64,000 bases of DNA from Planctomycetaceae bacterium (GTDB lineage: Bacteria > Planctomycetota > Planctomycetia > Planctomycetales > Planctomycetaceae): assembly GCA_041398825.1 (NCBI GenBank), contig JAWKTX010000003.1, positions 496,001-560,000 of the forward strand. Direction: 5' to 3'. The notes beneath the pieces are model-generated. The model saw only the letters and a list, made by a program, of their open reading frames with translations, had not been told where the DNA came from and searched no databases. Below, piece by piece: positions 1 to 8,955 of the stretch (within the stretch, counting starts at the first letter, position 1; each line of letters begins with the position of its first letter). Position numbers and translations under genes: made by a program.

Positions 1-1
1 C

Positions 2-292
2 TGGTTGATCATCAGCGCGTGGGACCCGGTGTTGAAGCGGGATGCTTATGGCGCTGAGATTACTCTCGAGGGGTCAGGCAAAACTCTGGTTGGATTGCTG
101 AATCCGGCCGGTAGCTATCTGGCGAGCAATGAGCCTGTTGTGCACTTCGGGCTGGGTGAAATGGTGCAGTATGATCGAATTCGCGTTCGATGGCCGGATG
201 GGCCGGTGGAGACGTCGTTGGAGGAGTTTGATGGCGGCGTCGCCGATCGCCGTTTGCGATTGATTCGCGGGGAAGGTCGATTGCTTCCCTGA
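2..292 (+). CDS. ASPIC/UnbV-domain protein, C-terminal fragment
   Basis: This is the 3' end of a gene that begins before the window; the frame is open from base 2 to a TGA at 290-292. The roughly 96 residues match the ASPIC/UnbV domain that closes CRTAC1-like proteins. Visible are the (D)AYGAEI start, the GSYLASNEP segment that follows the usual glycine turn, HFGLGE, and the IRVRWPDG strand typical of the family. In such proteins the domain follows a chain of FG-GAP/VCBS beta-propeller repeats, which would lie upstream. These proteins are usually exported and their molecular role is unknown. Two other CRTAC1-like genes lie in this window, at 1768-4743 and 35288-37162. The next gene begins 58 bp downstream on the same strand. 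Confidence 0.85.
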   Translation, partial: WLIISAWDPVLKRDAYGAEITLEGSGKTLVGLLNPAGSYLASNEPVVHFGLGEMVQYDRIRVRWPDGPVETSLEEFDGGVADRRLRLIRGEGRLLP

Positions 293-350
293 GATGTGTT
301 GCATGCCTTGCCAGTGTGTCTGTCGTTGACTTCGTTGCAAAGAGTTTCTG

Positions 351-1667
351 ATGCCGACGGAATGGGTAAGTGAGTTTCAGCCAGCGGACCTGATCTGGGT
401 TTGCCTGAACATTGTTGTGATCAGTGCGTTGTACGTACCCGGTATGCTTGCCGCAAGCACGGCTGATCCTCCTGGGAGAAACTTCGTGTTCCGGACGGCC
501 TTAGCCGTTGGTGTTCTGTGTGTCGGCTGGTGTCTCTTCGGCTACACCCTTGCGTTCTCTCCATCGGCCGGGACGGTTCCGAATACATCAACGACTTCTG
601 AATCGGCGATGAAGGACATGCAGGCAATGATGGAATTCGAGCATGCGCGGCCTGATCTGACCCGCGATATGGGTAAAGGAGGACTCATCGGTAATGGCGA
701 CGCGGTTGGTATGCTGGGCACTGGTCCTTCCGGAGATAATGAAGTTGTCAACTATCCCGTTCGTCTGCCATATCCGCATTTGCCACAGTCATCTGTCGCG
801 ATTTGTCATATGTCCATCATGATCGCTTTTGCATCCCTGTGGCTATCCAATGCAGCAAGCCGTTTTGGCACATCCCATCTCGTCATTTGCTCGCTGTTAT
901 GGCAGTTGATTGTCTATTGTCCGGTTGCTCACTGGATCTGGGGAAACGGGTGGTTTTCCCACTCGGGTGGCTGGGATGGTGGCGGAGCACTGATTCTTCT
1001 TGGAGCATCGTTGTCTTGCGTCGCTGCATGTTCGTTGACGGGACGGCGTTTTGACGCAGAAGAGAGCTTTGGCTGTACCCGGCGGATCGTGGGAATGACT
1101 TGTTGTGTGCTGGGGGCCTTATTTGTCAATGCCGCGTATTCGTTGTCTATCTCACCGCTGATCACCATTATCTGGATGAACACTTTGGTGTCAGTGGCAT
1201 CCGGTGCGCTTGTTTCTGTGTTCATGAAACAACGGCTCACTGGCACATCCGATTTGGAATCGATGATCCTTGGCATGGTGAGCGGAATGGCAGCAATTGC
1301 GTCAGGAGCGGGAGTACTCAGCGTTCAGGCCGCATTTATTGTCGGTGGAGTTGCCGGAGGATTGGTTCCATTGACAAGCATCCTTTTGCACAGAAACGCT
1401 TCTCAAATGGTTGTATTGTTCGGAGTGGCAGCTGCGGTGGGCATGTTGCTGACTGGTGTCTTTGCTTCTTCGATTAATGGTCCGGTACAGCCTGGCGGAC
1501 GCCTGGTGACAGGGTGGATTGAAAGTGGCAATTTCGAGCTGCTGCTGATGCAGGCGAAAGGGATTGGTGCGACCGTCTTACTTTCGTTGGTTACTGCTTT
1601 TCTGATATCAGGCCTTGTTCTGCTGACTGGAGGAATGAAGGCAGTACCTGAATGTCAACCTGAATAG
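351..1667 (+). CDS. Amt-like (ammonium transporter fold) membrane protein lacking the twin histidines
   Basis: A 438-residue, very hydrophobic protein with about ten membrane segments. Amt/MEP landmarks are visible in order: W60-CLFGYTLAF, a GNGD segment near 114-117 (family IGGLD), YCPVAHWIWG at 189-198, the Asp equivalent to AmtB D160 at D209, and an FGV...LLTGVFA segment at 357-372. My hand alignment puts Leu217 where AmtB has H168 and Ala360 where it has H318. Ile156 and Val259 replace the phenylalanine gate F107/F215. The fold is therefore kept while the conduction residues are lost. A Ser/Met/Glu-rich stretch at about 71-110 sits in an external loop. Ammonium conduction is doubtful, and sensing or another substrate is possible. 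No glnK/glnB lies beside it. A palindromic repeat begins 5 bp after the stop. Confidence 0.7.
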   Translation: MPTEWVSEFQPADLIWVCLNIVVISALYVPGMLAASTADPPGRNFVFRTALAVGVLCVGWCLFGYTLAFSPSAGTVPNTSTTSESAMKDMQAMMEFEHARPDLTRDMGKGGLIGNGDAVGMLGTGPSGDNEVVNYPVRLPYPHLPQSSVAICHMSIMIAFASLWLSNAASRFGTSHLVICSLLWQLIVYCPVAHWIWGNGWFSHSGGWDGGGALILLGASLSCVAACSLTGRRFDAEESFGCTRRIVGMTCCVLGALFVNAAYSLSISPLITIIWMNTLVSVASGALVSVFMKQRLTGTSDLESMILGMVSGMAAIASGAGVLSVQAAFIVGGVAGGLVPLTSILLHRNASQMVVLFGVAAAVGMLLTGVFASSINGPVQPGGRLVTGWIESGNFELLLMQAKGIGATVLLSLVTAFLISGLVLLTGGMKAVPECQPE

Positions 1668-1671
1668 CTAT

Positions 1672-1767
1672 CTGTCCGTTGAAACACCGGACAGGCACGC
1701 AGGACGACTGGAAACTGTCGTGTTTTAAGGTCTCCAGCTTAAGCCAGTCCCGTTTTTTAACAGGCTG
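1672..1767 (-). repeat. Dispersed palindromic repeat, copy 1
   Basis: About 96 bp with imperfect inverted ends. The left end reads CTGTCCGTTGAAACACCGGA and the right end, on the other strand, AGCCTGTTAAAAAACGGGAC. The core contains AGGACGACTGGAAACTGTCG and TGTTTTAAGGTCTC, shared with copies at 19433, 44857, 53643 and 57132. It fills the whole space between two convergent genes: it starts 5 bp after the stop at 1667 and ends at the base before the stop triplet at 1768. A bidirectional terminator or mRNA-end hairpin role is an inference from position. Confidence 0.8.
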
Positions 1768-4743
1768 CTATTCCGGTATTTCGAAGAGTCTCCCACTTGC
1801 TTCCAATGCAACCAGCCTTGTGGATCTACCCCCGCTTTTCAGCAGGTAGCTGGAGTGAAGGCCCGAGGGCCAGCGGATTTGTATTGTCGCTTCATCTGCG
1901 GAATCAAACAGGATTCTGCGACTGTTTGCTGCCAGATATCCGCCGTCCGAATTCACAAAGAATGTTGTCAGATGCCCTTGTTCCGTGATATCAATCCGGG
2001 TGCCAACCGCATTTCGATTGGACGAAGTACCGATCAGATCCAGTGAACAGCGGTGCGTTTGGGTTGCACTGGAATTGTTCTTCAGAATGGCTGCCTCCTG
2101 ATCCTGATGAACGATGACAACATCCGGCATCAGGTCCATGTTGTAGTCAAGTATCGCGACGGCCCTGCCAAGCGTTGGTTTCATGAAATAGGGGCCTGCT
2201 TTGGCGGACGTTTCGGTGAATTGCCCCGGCTTTTCTTGAGAATACAGCTGAGCTGTCATCTTCCATGGCTGAAGTCCCGTGTTGTCTTCGTAAATGTGGC
2301 CATTGGCGACGATGATGTCGAGCAGACCGTCTGCATTGAAGTCCGAACACTGTGCCCCGAACCCAAGTTTGTCCAGACTTGGTGTCATGAGGTTGGTACG
2401 CTGGCCTGATTCAATAAATGAGAGCTCACCTGAATTCTCATAATACGAATTCGGTTCCTGAAAGAAGTTTGTGACATAGAGATCGATTCTCGCATCACGA
2501 TTCATGTCACCAACAGCTATGCCCATGCCAGCCTGAGATCGGCCCGATGCGTCAAGAGCCGTCCCGGATATCAGCCCCACTTCATCAAATACCGGACAGC
2601 GACCGCCGTCGTCAGAAATGTTGTGAAACAGGAAGTTTGGGACTCCATCGTTAGCAACATAGATATCCATTCTTCCGTCGTTGTCGAAGTCAGCAGCGAC
2701 CACTCCAAGTCCCCTTGATGCGGGTCTTATGATACCTGATGGTTCGGAGTCATCCGTGAATGAATCATCTGCGTTGTTCGTCCAGATTCTGTCTGGTTGC
2801 CCTTCAAATACTGCCGGGTCGCATACGACGAAGCTCAACTGCCCGTTACGACAGGTTCGCATTTCCTCCAGATAGTTAGTCGAGTAGATATCGCAGAATC
2901 CATCAGAATTAAAGTCTGCGGTCGCGATCGATGTGGTCATTTCGTTTGGCAGAGAGAATTCAGATTGCAAAGGCGTGAATGTGCCATCGCCGTTGTTCTT
3001 CAGAATATCATTCGCTCCAAGGTTGCTGACAATGACATCATCAAATCCATCGTTATCGAAGTCTACGACCGCTCCGCCAAGGCTATAATTCGAAATTCCC
3101 ATGCCGGACGCCTGCGTTGCTTCTTTGAAAACTCCTGATACGTGGTTTCTGAAATACGGATTCTCGACAGCAGTCGATGCTATGGAGCCATTTTCATTGA
3201 GAGGACTTCCTTGCAGGAAATAAAGATCGGGCCGACAATCCTTGTCCGCGTCGACGACAAGTACTCCCCCACCCATGCTTTCGATGAGGTAATGCTGGCC
3301 GGAGGCACCATTGTTGAACTGAAAATGAACATTGATGGAAGCATGGACGTCGTCGAAAACAATTTCGCTTCCGGTTGAATCTGGTTGCACCGGGAGATGC
3401 TCGCCGGGTTGTTCGGCAGGACTGCTGCCGGATTGGGCCAGTCTCTCGGGCAGGGTATCAAGGACGTCAAGGCACAATGACGTTGATGTGAATTCGGTTC
3501 CCTGCAGTTGATTCCGAAGGTTGCTGAGTGCTGCGTGATTCGGGGTGTAGAGCAATGCCAGATTCAGCCAGACCACTGCTTCATCGATGCGGCGAAGCCG
3601 TACCAAATGCTCCGCAGCAGTTCTTGCGATTTCGCTGAGTTGGTTGTGGTTGTCTGTGTTTTCATTTGTCGCCCGAATACAGAGCTTTTCCAAAGCATCA
3701 AGTTCGACTGAATATTCCAGTAACTGCCTCGATTGTTCAGGTTGATTCAGCTTCGATAAACAGAGTCCAAGAAGGTAACAGGATTCATAATGATAGGGGT
3801 GGGTCCGGACGTATGGGATCAGCCACCTCGCGGCCTCGTGCCAGTGCTGCGTTTGATATTCCAGCTTGCCGCTGGCAAATCGAAGAAGGGACTCTGCCGG
3901 TATTGCCTCCATTTCAAGTTGCTCAACAATTGCAATTGCTTCGGCCTTCTCGTTCAGCAAAAACATGCTCAACAGGTTTTCGCCGAGCAGGTCGAATTCG
4001 CCTTCTTCCGCGGCAAGTTGCTGGAGAGACTTCTCCGGCTGACCACTTTCCCGCAATGCTGCTGCCAAAGCTACTCGAACTTTTTCATGATGGCTCTCGA
4101 GGGTTATGGCTTGCTGGAGCGTCTGAATTGTTTGAGAAGGGGGGTAGCCGCTGGCTTCAGGGATGGTGCGATACACAAGCTCATTCAGATCCAGAGGTCT
4201 CCGTTCGCGGATTTGCTCGATTTGTTCAAGCATTGATTTGTAATCGTTCAGCATTCGGTAAATGGCGATGAGACGTTCTCGGGCGTCCATATATTCCGGG
4301 TTCAATTCCAGTGCGCGAAGAAAATGGTTCCGGCTGCTGATGATGTCAGATTGTTCAATCGACAGTGAGCCCAGCAGGAACTGTGAAGTTGCAAGTTCCT
4401 CGCGCGATCCGGAATCGATCGATTTCCAGAGTTCTTCTGCTTTCCGTGTTTCACCAGCTTCGCGAAACAATTGGCCAAGGTAGAGCTTTGGAAGGGCTTC
4501 ATCTGGTGCAGCTTTAATTCTTTCTTCCAGGCGATTCCTCGCACGAAACACCTGCCCAAGTTCCAGGGCCTTGTCGACATCAGTCTGCCAGTCCTGGGCT
4601 AAATTCGCTGACGCAGCGGATCGGGAATCATCGACAGTACGGGACTCCGATGTTCGATACAGAAAGTAGAAAAAGAGCGATGCAGATGCGATAGCGATGG
4701 CAGCAATGAAGGTCTTATTTGTCAGGAGATGAACAACCTTCAT
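1768..4743 (-). CDS. Membrane-anchored TPR, FG-GAP/VCBS and ASPIC/UnbV protein
   Basis: A 991-residue protein with three regions. Residues 10-30 form a single N-terminal membrane helix or uncleaved signal. From about 50 to 420 there are helical TPR-like repeats, for example LPKLYLGQLFREAGETRKAE. From about 460 to 880 there is an FG-GAP/VCBS propeller with repeated calcium-loop motifs of the DxDxDGxxD type (VVDFDNDGFDDVIVSN, DFNSDGFCDIYSTN, DFDNDGRMDIYVAND). The last 85 residues are an ASPIC/UnbV domain with IQIRWPSG. The architecture matches planctomycete CRTAC1-like proteins, exported and of unknown substrate. The gene lies 68 bp downstream of the toroid protein on the same strand, so it may end an exbD-toroid-CRTAC1 operon. 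It converges on the Amt-like gene across repeat copy 1. Confidence 0.85.
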   Translation of the reverse strand: MKVVHLLTNKTFIAAIAIASASLFFYFLYRTSESRTVDDSRSAASANLAQDWQTDVDKALELGQVFRARNRLEERIKAAPDEALPKLYLGQLFREAGETRKAEELWKSIDSGSREELATSQFLLGSLSIEQSDIISSRNHFLRALELNPEYMDARERLIAIYRMLNDYKSMLEQIEQIRERRPLDLNELVYRTIPEASGYPPSQTIQTLQQAITLESHHEKVRVALAAALRESGQPEKSLQQLAAEEGEFDLLGENLLSMFLLNEKAEAIAIVEQLEMEAIPAESLLRFASGKLEYQTQHWHEAARWLIPYVRTHPYHYESCYLLGLCLSKLNQPEQSRQLLEYSVELDALEKLCIRATNENTDNHNQLSEIARTAAEHLVRLRRIDEAVVWLNLALLYTPNHAALSNLRNQLQGTEFTSTSLCLDVLDTLPERLAQSGSSPAEQPGEHLPVQPDSTGSEIVFDDVHASINVHFQFNNGASGQHYLIESMGGGVLVVDADKDCRPDLYFLQGSPLNENGSIASTAVENPYFRNHVSGVFKEATQASGMGISNYSLGGAVVDFDNDGFDDVIVSNLGANDILKNNGDGTFTPLQSEFSLPNEMTTSIATADFNSDGFCDIYSTNYLEEMRTCRNGQLSFVVCDPAVFEGQPDRIWTNNADDSFTDDSEPSGIIRPASRGLGVVAADFDNDGRMDIYVANDGVPNFLFHNISDDGGRCPVFDEVGLISGTALDASGRSQAGMGIAVGDMNRDARIDLYVTNFFQEPNSYYENSGELSFIESGQRTNLMTPSLDKLGFGAQCSDFNADGLLDIIVANGHIYEDNTGLQPWKMTAQLYSQEKPGQFTETSAKAGPYFMKPTLGRAVAILDYNMDLMPDVVIVHQDQEAAILKNNSSATQTHRCSLDLIGTSSNRNAVGTRIDITEQGHLTTFFVNSDGGYLAANSRRILFDSADEATIQIRWPSGLHSSYLLKSGGRSTRLVALEASGRLFEIPE

Positions 4744-4811
4744 GATTCAGCCGTTGAACGCAGTGGCGGCCTCAGGTGGCCATGGAATGTTATGGTCTCA
4801 CAAAGCGGATC

Positions 4812-7253
4812 CTACGGTTGAGGATCAGAATCCGTGGCTTCGTTCATGCGATAGAGAGGAAGCAGACGGTAGTAGACTTCCAGAGTCAGTGTCGCGAGTG
4901 CGGTGGAATAAAGTCGACCACCGTAGCGGCCCCAGGGGTCTTTGGGGTCCCAGCTGCCGGCATTCGGCCCGTCAGAGCGTTGCTCACTGATCAACAAATC
5001 GCGAATCGCATTGTTCCAGTCTTCCCACGGCGTTCCTCCGTATTGGTACATTGCAAGTGTTCCGTAGTACCAATAGTAATAGTTGATTTCCGAGAGCCTG
5101 GGAAGATTCCGAAGGAGCAGGTCGACTGATTCCCTGCTGGAGTTCGTATCACGGGGATAGCCAAGCATTTGCTGGCAGAAAAGAGCTTCCGCAGTCATGA
5201 CGGGAGTGACAGGTTCCGTGTCCTGATCTCCCTGTCGAATGTTTCTTCGATATCCGAACAGTCCGCCAGATTTACCCTGGCGGACACTATTCAGGAACTT
5301 CTGCATTCGTTCCCGGACACGACTATCGATTGTGACCCCTGCAATCTCAGCACTTTTCAATGACATCATTTGCCAGCCGAACATGCTGACGTCGCCTTCC
5401 TGTCCGATCTTGTATCGCCATCCTCCACTTCGAGCATCCTGTTGACTCAGGGTAAAGTTGACAGCTTTGGCTAGCGCTGTTCGCAACCGAATATCGTCGA
5501 CCTTGCGAAGCGAATACGCCATCGATTCAGCAGTTATGGACATTTCGGCATGGATTCGTGGAATTGTCAGGATGGCTTGCCCGGTGATTTGATAGCAAAG
5601 GATATTGCTTGCCATCTCGGTCAGCTGGACCGGCGTGCTGATAGTGGATGGATCGATGATCGGGCCGAGCAGAGTCTGCTTCTGCATTCCGTAGGCTTCG
5701 GCAAGTGCGTAGGTGCCCATGGCATGGCAATAATTGCGGGCGAAGTGCGAGGCGTTGCCGTAGAGGTTGCCGTCGTCAGCCTGATGGCTGATGAGCCAGT
5801 CGAGGCTTTGGTCGACCACCAGTGCGTACCGCCCGTTCTCGTGTGTATATCCAGCGCCGAGGAATGAAAGGGTAACGAGTGCGGTGAGTCCGGAATCGGC
5901 TTCTCGGCCGGCGTAGTCGCGATCAATGCCGTATTCATCGATTTTTACCTGACCTGCTCCGTGGTCGGAGGCATCCCAGTGTCCATCCGGCGACTGATGG
6001 GAAGCCATCCATCGAAGACTTGCCTCTACGGCTGCTTCAGATTGCTGTGTGCCACCAAATCTTCTTGCGGCGTTTCGTCGTTGTTCGACGTTTCGCAATT
6101 GGTAGGTCATCGGTGGGTTTTCGCGTCGACGAATGGTTGGCAGATCCGTACTGACCAATTCCGCGCCACTGGTGATGGCTTCGCTGAATTCTGGTGCCAT
6201 CAGTCCAATTCGTACGTCATCGTAGTTACTGGTGAGTGGGATGGGCGTTTGGGCGATCGGTGGAGATTCTCGTTGAGCAAGCGGTGAGGGATTCCTGTCC
6301 GGCATCGCTCGTGACGGTCGGGGAACACGCGACTGGAAGGTGCGAGCAGGCCCGGGACGGATGTCTGTAACCCTGACGGATTGACCATCTGACTCGATTG
6401 GTTGCGGCTGTGTTGTGGGAGCTCGTTTCTGTTCGATCGTATCCGATATGTCGTCCGGGGCGAGGGGAACAGGGACCGAGTCCGGCGATTCGATGGCTGA
6501 CACCGCGACGGCTATGTCGTTTGGATTCGACTGAAACTGAAAGTTGGGTGCCGATTGCTGCGGCATTGCTGCCAAAGGGTTGAGTTGCAAATCCACGTCG
6601 GCTCCGCGTTGTGGTCTGGTGCGTTCAATCTGCATGGTTGCCACATCCGCCAGATTCTTTTCGACGGAAGTATCGAGATCAGCAATAGGATCTTCGACTG
6701 CAGCCTTGCGCGGACCCTCGGCGCCAAAATCATTTGCCAGTGACATTTCCGGAGTGTCCTGTTTTTCGAACTGGCTGATATCTTCAGCACTTGTTGAAAG
6801 CGACTCGAGATCATCCGGTTGTTTCTGTGGGACATCGGGTTCCTGAATTTCGGGAGCCGGGTTTTCACTTCGAAGCAGCGGCGTATCCGGCGATGAAAAC
6901 TGATCTGCCATGGCCGTGTTACCGGAATCGCCCATCAGGAACTCCTGGTCGCTCTGTACCAGAATTTCAACTTCGAATTCCTGTTGAGGCGGTTTATAGA
7001 CATCTGCAATGGCGACCGTTGTCGCCAGCGGTTCAAACACCTCAAGGCTCAGGAAGCCAACACTGTGAATGAGCAGTGATGCTATCAGCGATTTGAAGGC
7101 TATGTGGCGATCTCCCCACCGTGTCACGAGCATGGTCACCAAATGGCAGGTCGATGCGACCAGCGTCGTCAGGAGAAAGAATGCAATCAGGTCGTCGCCG
7201 TTGAGAGGGCTGCCATCGACAAGTTTTGTCAATAACTGTCGCAAAGGATTCAT
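4812..7253 (-). CDS. Membrane protein with C-terminal alpha/alpha-toroid (squalene cyclase/prenyltransferase-like) repeats
   Basis: An 813-residue protein. Two hydrophobic segments lie at about 22-45 and 53-72. A long Pro/Gln/Asp-rich, probably disordered stretch covers 85-400. From about 405 to 800 there are alpha/alpha-toroid repeats with QW-like signatures: SLRWMASHQSPDGHWDAS, SLDWLISHQADDGNLYGNAS, FTLSQQDARSGGWRYKIG and SEQRSDGPNAGSWDPKDPWG. Such repeats occur in squalene-hopene cyclases, but the DxDD catalytic motif is not evident, so a binding or structural role is likelier than terpene cyclisation. The start codon overlaps the exbD stop by 4 bp (ATGA), so the two are translationally coupled. 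This suggests a partner of a proton-driven Exb-type motor, with the disordered region spanning the periplasm as TonB does. That role is inference. Confidence 0.8.
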   Translation of the reverse strand: MNPLRQLLTKLVDGSPLNGDDLIAFFLLTTLVASTCHLVTMLVTRWGDRHIAFKSLIASLLIHSVGFLSLEVFEPLATTVAIADVYKPPQQEFEVEILVQSDQEFLMGDSGNTAMADQFSSPDTPLLRSENPAPEIQEPDVPQKQPDDLESLSTSAEDISQFEKQDTPEMSLANDFGAEGPRKAAVEDPIADLDTSVEKNLADVATMQIERTRPQRGADVDLQLNPLAAMPQQSAPNFQFQSNPNDIAVAVSAIESPDSVPVPLAPDDISDTIEQKRAPTTQPQPIESDGQSVRVTDIRPGPARTFQSRVPRPSRAMPDRNPSPLAQRESPPIAQTPIPLTSNYDDVRIGLMAPEFSEAITSGAELVSTDLPTIRRRENPPMTYQLRNVEQRRNAARRFGGTQQSEAAVEASLRWMASHQSPDGHWDASDHGAGQVKIDEYGIDRDYAGREADSGLTALVTLSFLGAGYTHENGRYALVVDQSLDWLISHQADDGNLYGNASHFARNYCHAMGTYALAEAYGMQKQTLLGPIIDPSTISTPVQLTEMASNILCYQITGQAILTIPRIHAEMSITAESMAYSLRKVDDIRLRTALAKAVNFTLSQQDARSGGWRYKIGQEGDVSMFGWQMMSLKSAEIAGVTIDSRVRERMQKFLNSVRQGKSGGLFGYRRNIRQGDQDTEPVTPVMTAEALFCQQMLGYPRDTNSSRESVDLLLRNLPRLSEINYYYWYYGTLAMYQYGGTPWEDWNNAIRDLLISEQRSDGPNAGSWDPKDPWGRYGGRLYSTALATLTLEVYYRLLPLYRMNEATDSDPQP

Positions 7254-7675
7254 GGTGCCGACTCTTCACCCGCAGGCTGAAATGCCAGTGAAAAGCGTTT
7301 GATTTCCGCTTCGTGGCAAAGATTCATCACATCCACAATGGCCTGATAGGTTCCTTCACCGTCTCCACGAATCAAAACCGGCTGGTCGGCCCATGCGGCT
7401 TTTGCATCTTTGAGCTGCTGACGGACCTCATTGAGGTTTAGTTGCTGCCCGTTGATAGAGATATCTCCGGCGCGAGCAACATTGATGACCAGCGGATCAG
7501 GCTCCCTGCTGAGGGATTTCATCGGAGCGGCCGTTGGCAGCTGAATGTCAAACTTCTGTTCAATCTCAGAGAACCGAGTACCAACCATGAAGAAAATGAT
7601 CAACAGGAACACGATGTCAATCATCGGTGTCAGGTTCAGCGATGGTTCTTCCAGGGAATCGGTTCGGAGCGGCAT
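7250..7675 (-). CDS. exbD: ExbD/TolR-family biopolymer transport protein
   Basis: A 141-residue protein close to the usual ExbD length. A short cytoplasmic start is followed by one membrane helix (about 16-33) carrying the hallmark LTPMIDIVFLLIIFFMVG; the Asp within it is the proton-binding residue of ExbD/TolR. A periplasmic domain follows, ending with QPVLIRGDGEGTYQAIVDVM and a final helix/strand, as in the family. ExbD works with the pentameric ExbB/MotA-like channel to energise an envelope protein. No exbB lies immediately upstream: 310 bp without a gene separate it from the preceding yebC-like gene. The downstream toroid protein overlaps by 4 bp. Confidence 0.93.
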   Translation of the reverse strand: MPLRTDSLEEPSLNLTPMIDIVFLLIIFFMVGTRFSEIEQKFDIQLPTAAPMKSLSREPDPLVINVARAGDISINGQQLNLNEVRQQLKDAKAAWADQPVLIRGDGEGTYQAIVDVMNLCHEAEIKRFSLAFQPAGEESAP

Positions 7676-7985
7676 GAGTTCAGTTTACCGGAAAAAGAGC
7701 CGTGACGTTGATTCTGTTCTGGGCCGAAGCCACCGCTCCAGCGTGGGCTTCTGCAGTTGTTTTTGCTTTCAGCACATGACGCATGGCAAGTGTCGCAGGA
7801 ACGGGGACGCCTGGAATGACAGGCAAGTCCAGTGTCCCACCAAAAATACCTCGATCAGCAGGGCTCAGGGGTGAAGTGCCCTGAACGCCAGCCAGTCGAG
7901 GTATTATCGTCATTTGCGGAGACTGTGGGAAGCAGAATTCCTGCCGCTGCCTTGTCGCGGGAATTTTCGGGCGTTTTGAATTTGG
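7676..7985. other. 310-bp intergenic region between yebC-like gene and exbD
   Basis: No convincing gene. A 77-codon reading frame on the minus strand (7680-7913) has no family resemblance and no Shine-Dalgarno site, so I do not call it. The region contains the terminator-like nested hairpin at 7842-7905, a small hairpin at 7809-7824 (GCCTG/CAGGC) and presumably the promoter of the exbD operon. Confidence 0.6.
7842..7905 (-). terminator. Probable terminator of the yebC-like gene, with nested hairpin
   Basis: Read on the minus strand, a 10-base stem AATACCTCGA (7905-7896) pairs perfectly with TCGAGGTATT (7854-7845). The second arm runs directly into three more Ts (7844-7842), giving TATTTTTGG. 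The 41-nt loop holds a second 6-bp stem (7883-7878 with 7864-7859). It lies about 80 nt after the yebC-like stop codon. The stem plus U-tail fits intrinsic termination; the nested stem is unusual. Confidence 0.6.
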
Positions 7986-8708
7986 CTACCCTGGCAGGAT
8001 TGCGTTGTGGTAGATGTCCTGGACGTCATCGCAATCGTTAAGCAGGTTCATGAATTTTTCAAACATTGGCAGGTCTTCTTCGCTGATTGCCTTGTGAGCC
8101 TGCGGATGGAATGTGATCTCCTGAACTTCCAGTTCAAGGTCCGGGAACGCATCGTGAAGCGCGGTTTTGGCCTTATAGAATTCATTGGCCGGAGCGAACA
8201 GTGTGACGTATCCGTCTTTAGTTTCGACATCGTCGACGTCGACATCGGCCTCCAGCATTGCTTCCAGAATCTTATCGCCGTCTTCACCCCTGAACGAAAA
8301 AATGGCCAGGTGGTCGAAAGAGTGCGAGACCGAACCTGTCGGACCAAGTTTGGATCCGGTTTTCGTGAAACAGTTGCGGACGTCTGTAATAGTGCGGTTA
8401 TTGTTGTCTGTCAGGCAGTCGACGATGACTGTGCAGCCACCGGGACCAAAGCCCTCATAACGAACTGTTGTGAAATCTTCTCCGCCGGCCCCTGCAGCCT
8501 TCTCAATCGCTTTTTCGATGACATGGCTGGGGACCTGATCTCGTTTCGCTTTCTCGATCAGAATTCTCAGGGCGGGGTTACTCTCCGGATCGGGTACTCC
8601 GTTCTTTGCTGTCACATACAGTTGTTTGCCATACTTGGAGTACAGCTTGGATTTTTGTCCAGCCGTCTTAAAAATAGAGGCCTTGCGGTTCTCGAAACTT
8701 CGTCCCAT
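7986..8708 (-). CDS. YebC/PmpR-family regulator, YeeN subgroup
   Basis: A 240-residue protein, the normal family length when the ATG at 8708 is used. The frame is open further upstream, but those 37 residues are unlike the family, and MGRSFENRK is the conserved start of the YeeN-type subgroup. Typical blocks follow: SKLYSKYGKQLYVTAKNG, PDPESNPALR, IEKAKRDQVPSHVIEKAIEK, RYEGFGPGG, NRTITDVRNCFTKTG, GSVSHSFD, and a C-terminal LLNDCDDVQDIYHN. Family members are described as DNA-binding regulators; YebC proteins have more recently been linked to translation of polyproline stretches. Which role applies to this subgroup is not known to me. The gene appears monocistronic, with a terminator-like hairpin after it. 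Confidence 0.93.
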   Translation of the reverse strand: MGRSFENRKASIFKTAGQKSKLYSKYGKQLYVTAKNGVPDPESNPALRILIEKAKRDQVPSHVIEKAIEKAAGAGGEDFTTVRYEGFGPGGCTVIVDCLTDNNNRTITDVRNCFTKTGSKLGPTGSVSHSFDHLAIFSFRGEDGDKILEAMLEADVDVDDVETKDGYVTLFAPANEFYKAKTALHDAFPDLELEVQEITFHPQAHKAISEEDLPMFEKFMNLLNDCDDVQDIYHNAILPG

Positions 8709-8955
8709 GACACTTGCCAATTGAATTGAAAAATACGGACCGGAAACAATTTCCGGTGAACCAATCGAAGAATGCATGCTATCAAATGTCGTCCATGTCG
8801 CCTCTCGATATCGCAACAAATTGCAGTCTTCGCTTCCCAGTTGGTGCGGTTGACCGTTTAAGAACCTGAAATACCCGGCCGGGAAATCGACTGTCGCCGT
8901 AGCCCCGAGTCGACGAGCGTATCATCGAAATCGACGTTTGCGTGTGCAGCCACCT

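Noticed and set aside
3666..4271. 201-codon plus-strand frame antisense to the TPR region at 1768-4743
   Set aside because: Antisense to well-supported TPR repeats, with no recognisable domain or ribosome site.
7680..7913. 77-codon minus-strand frame upstream of exbD
   Set aside because: No family resemblance, no ribosome site, and it overlaps the terminator-like hairpin; most likely a chance frame.
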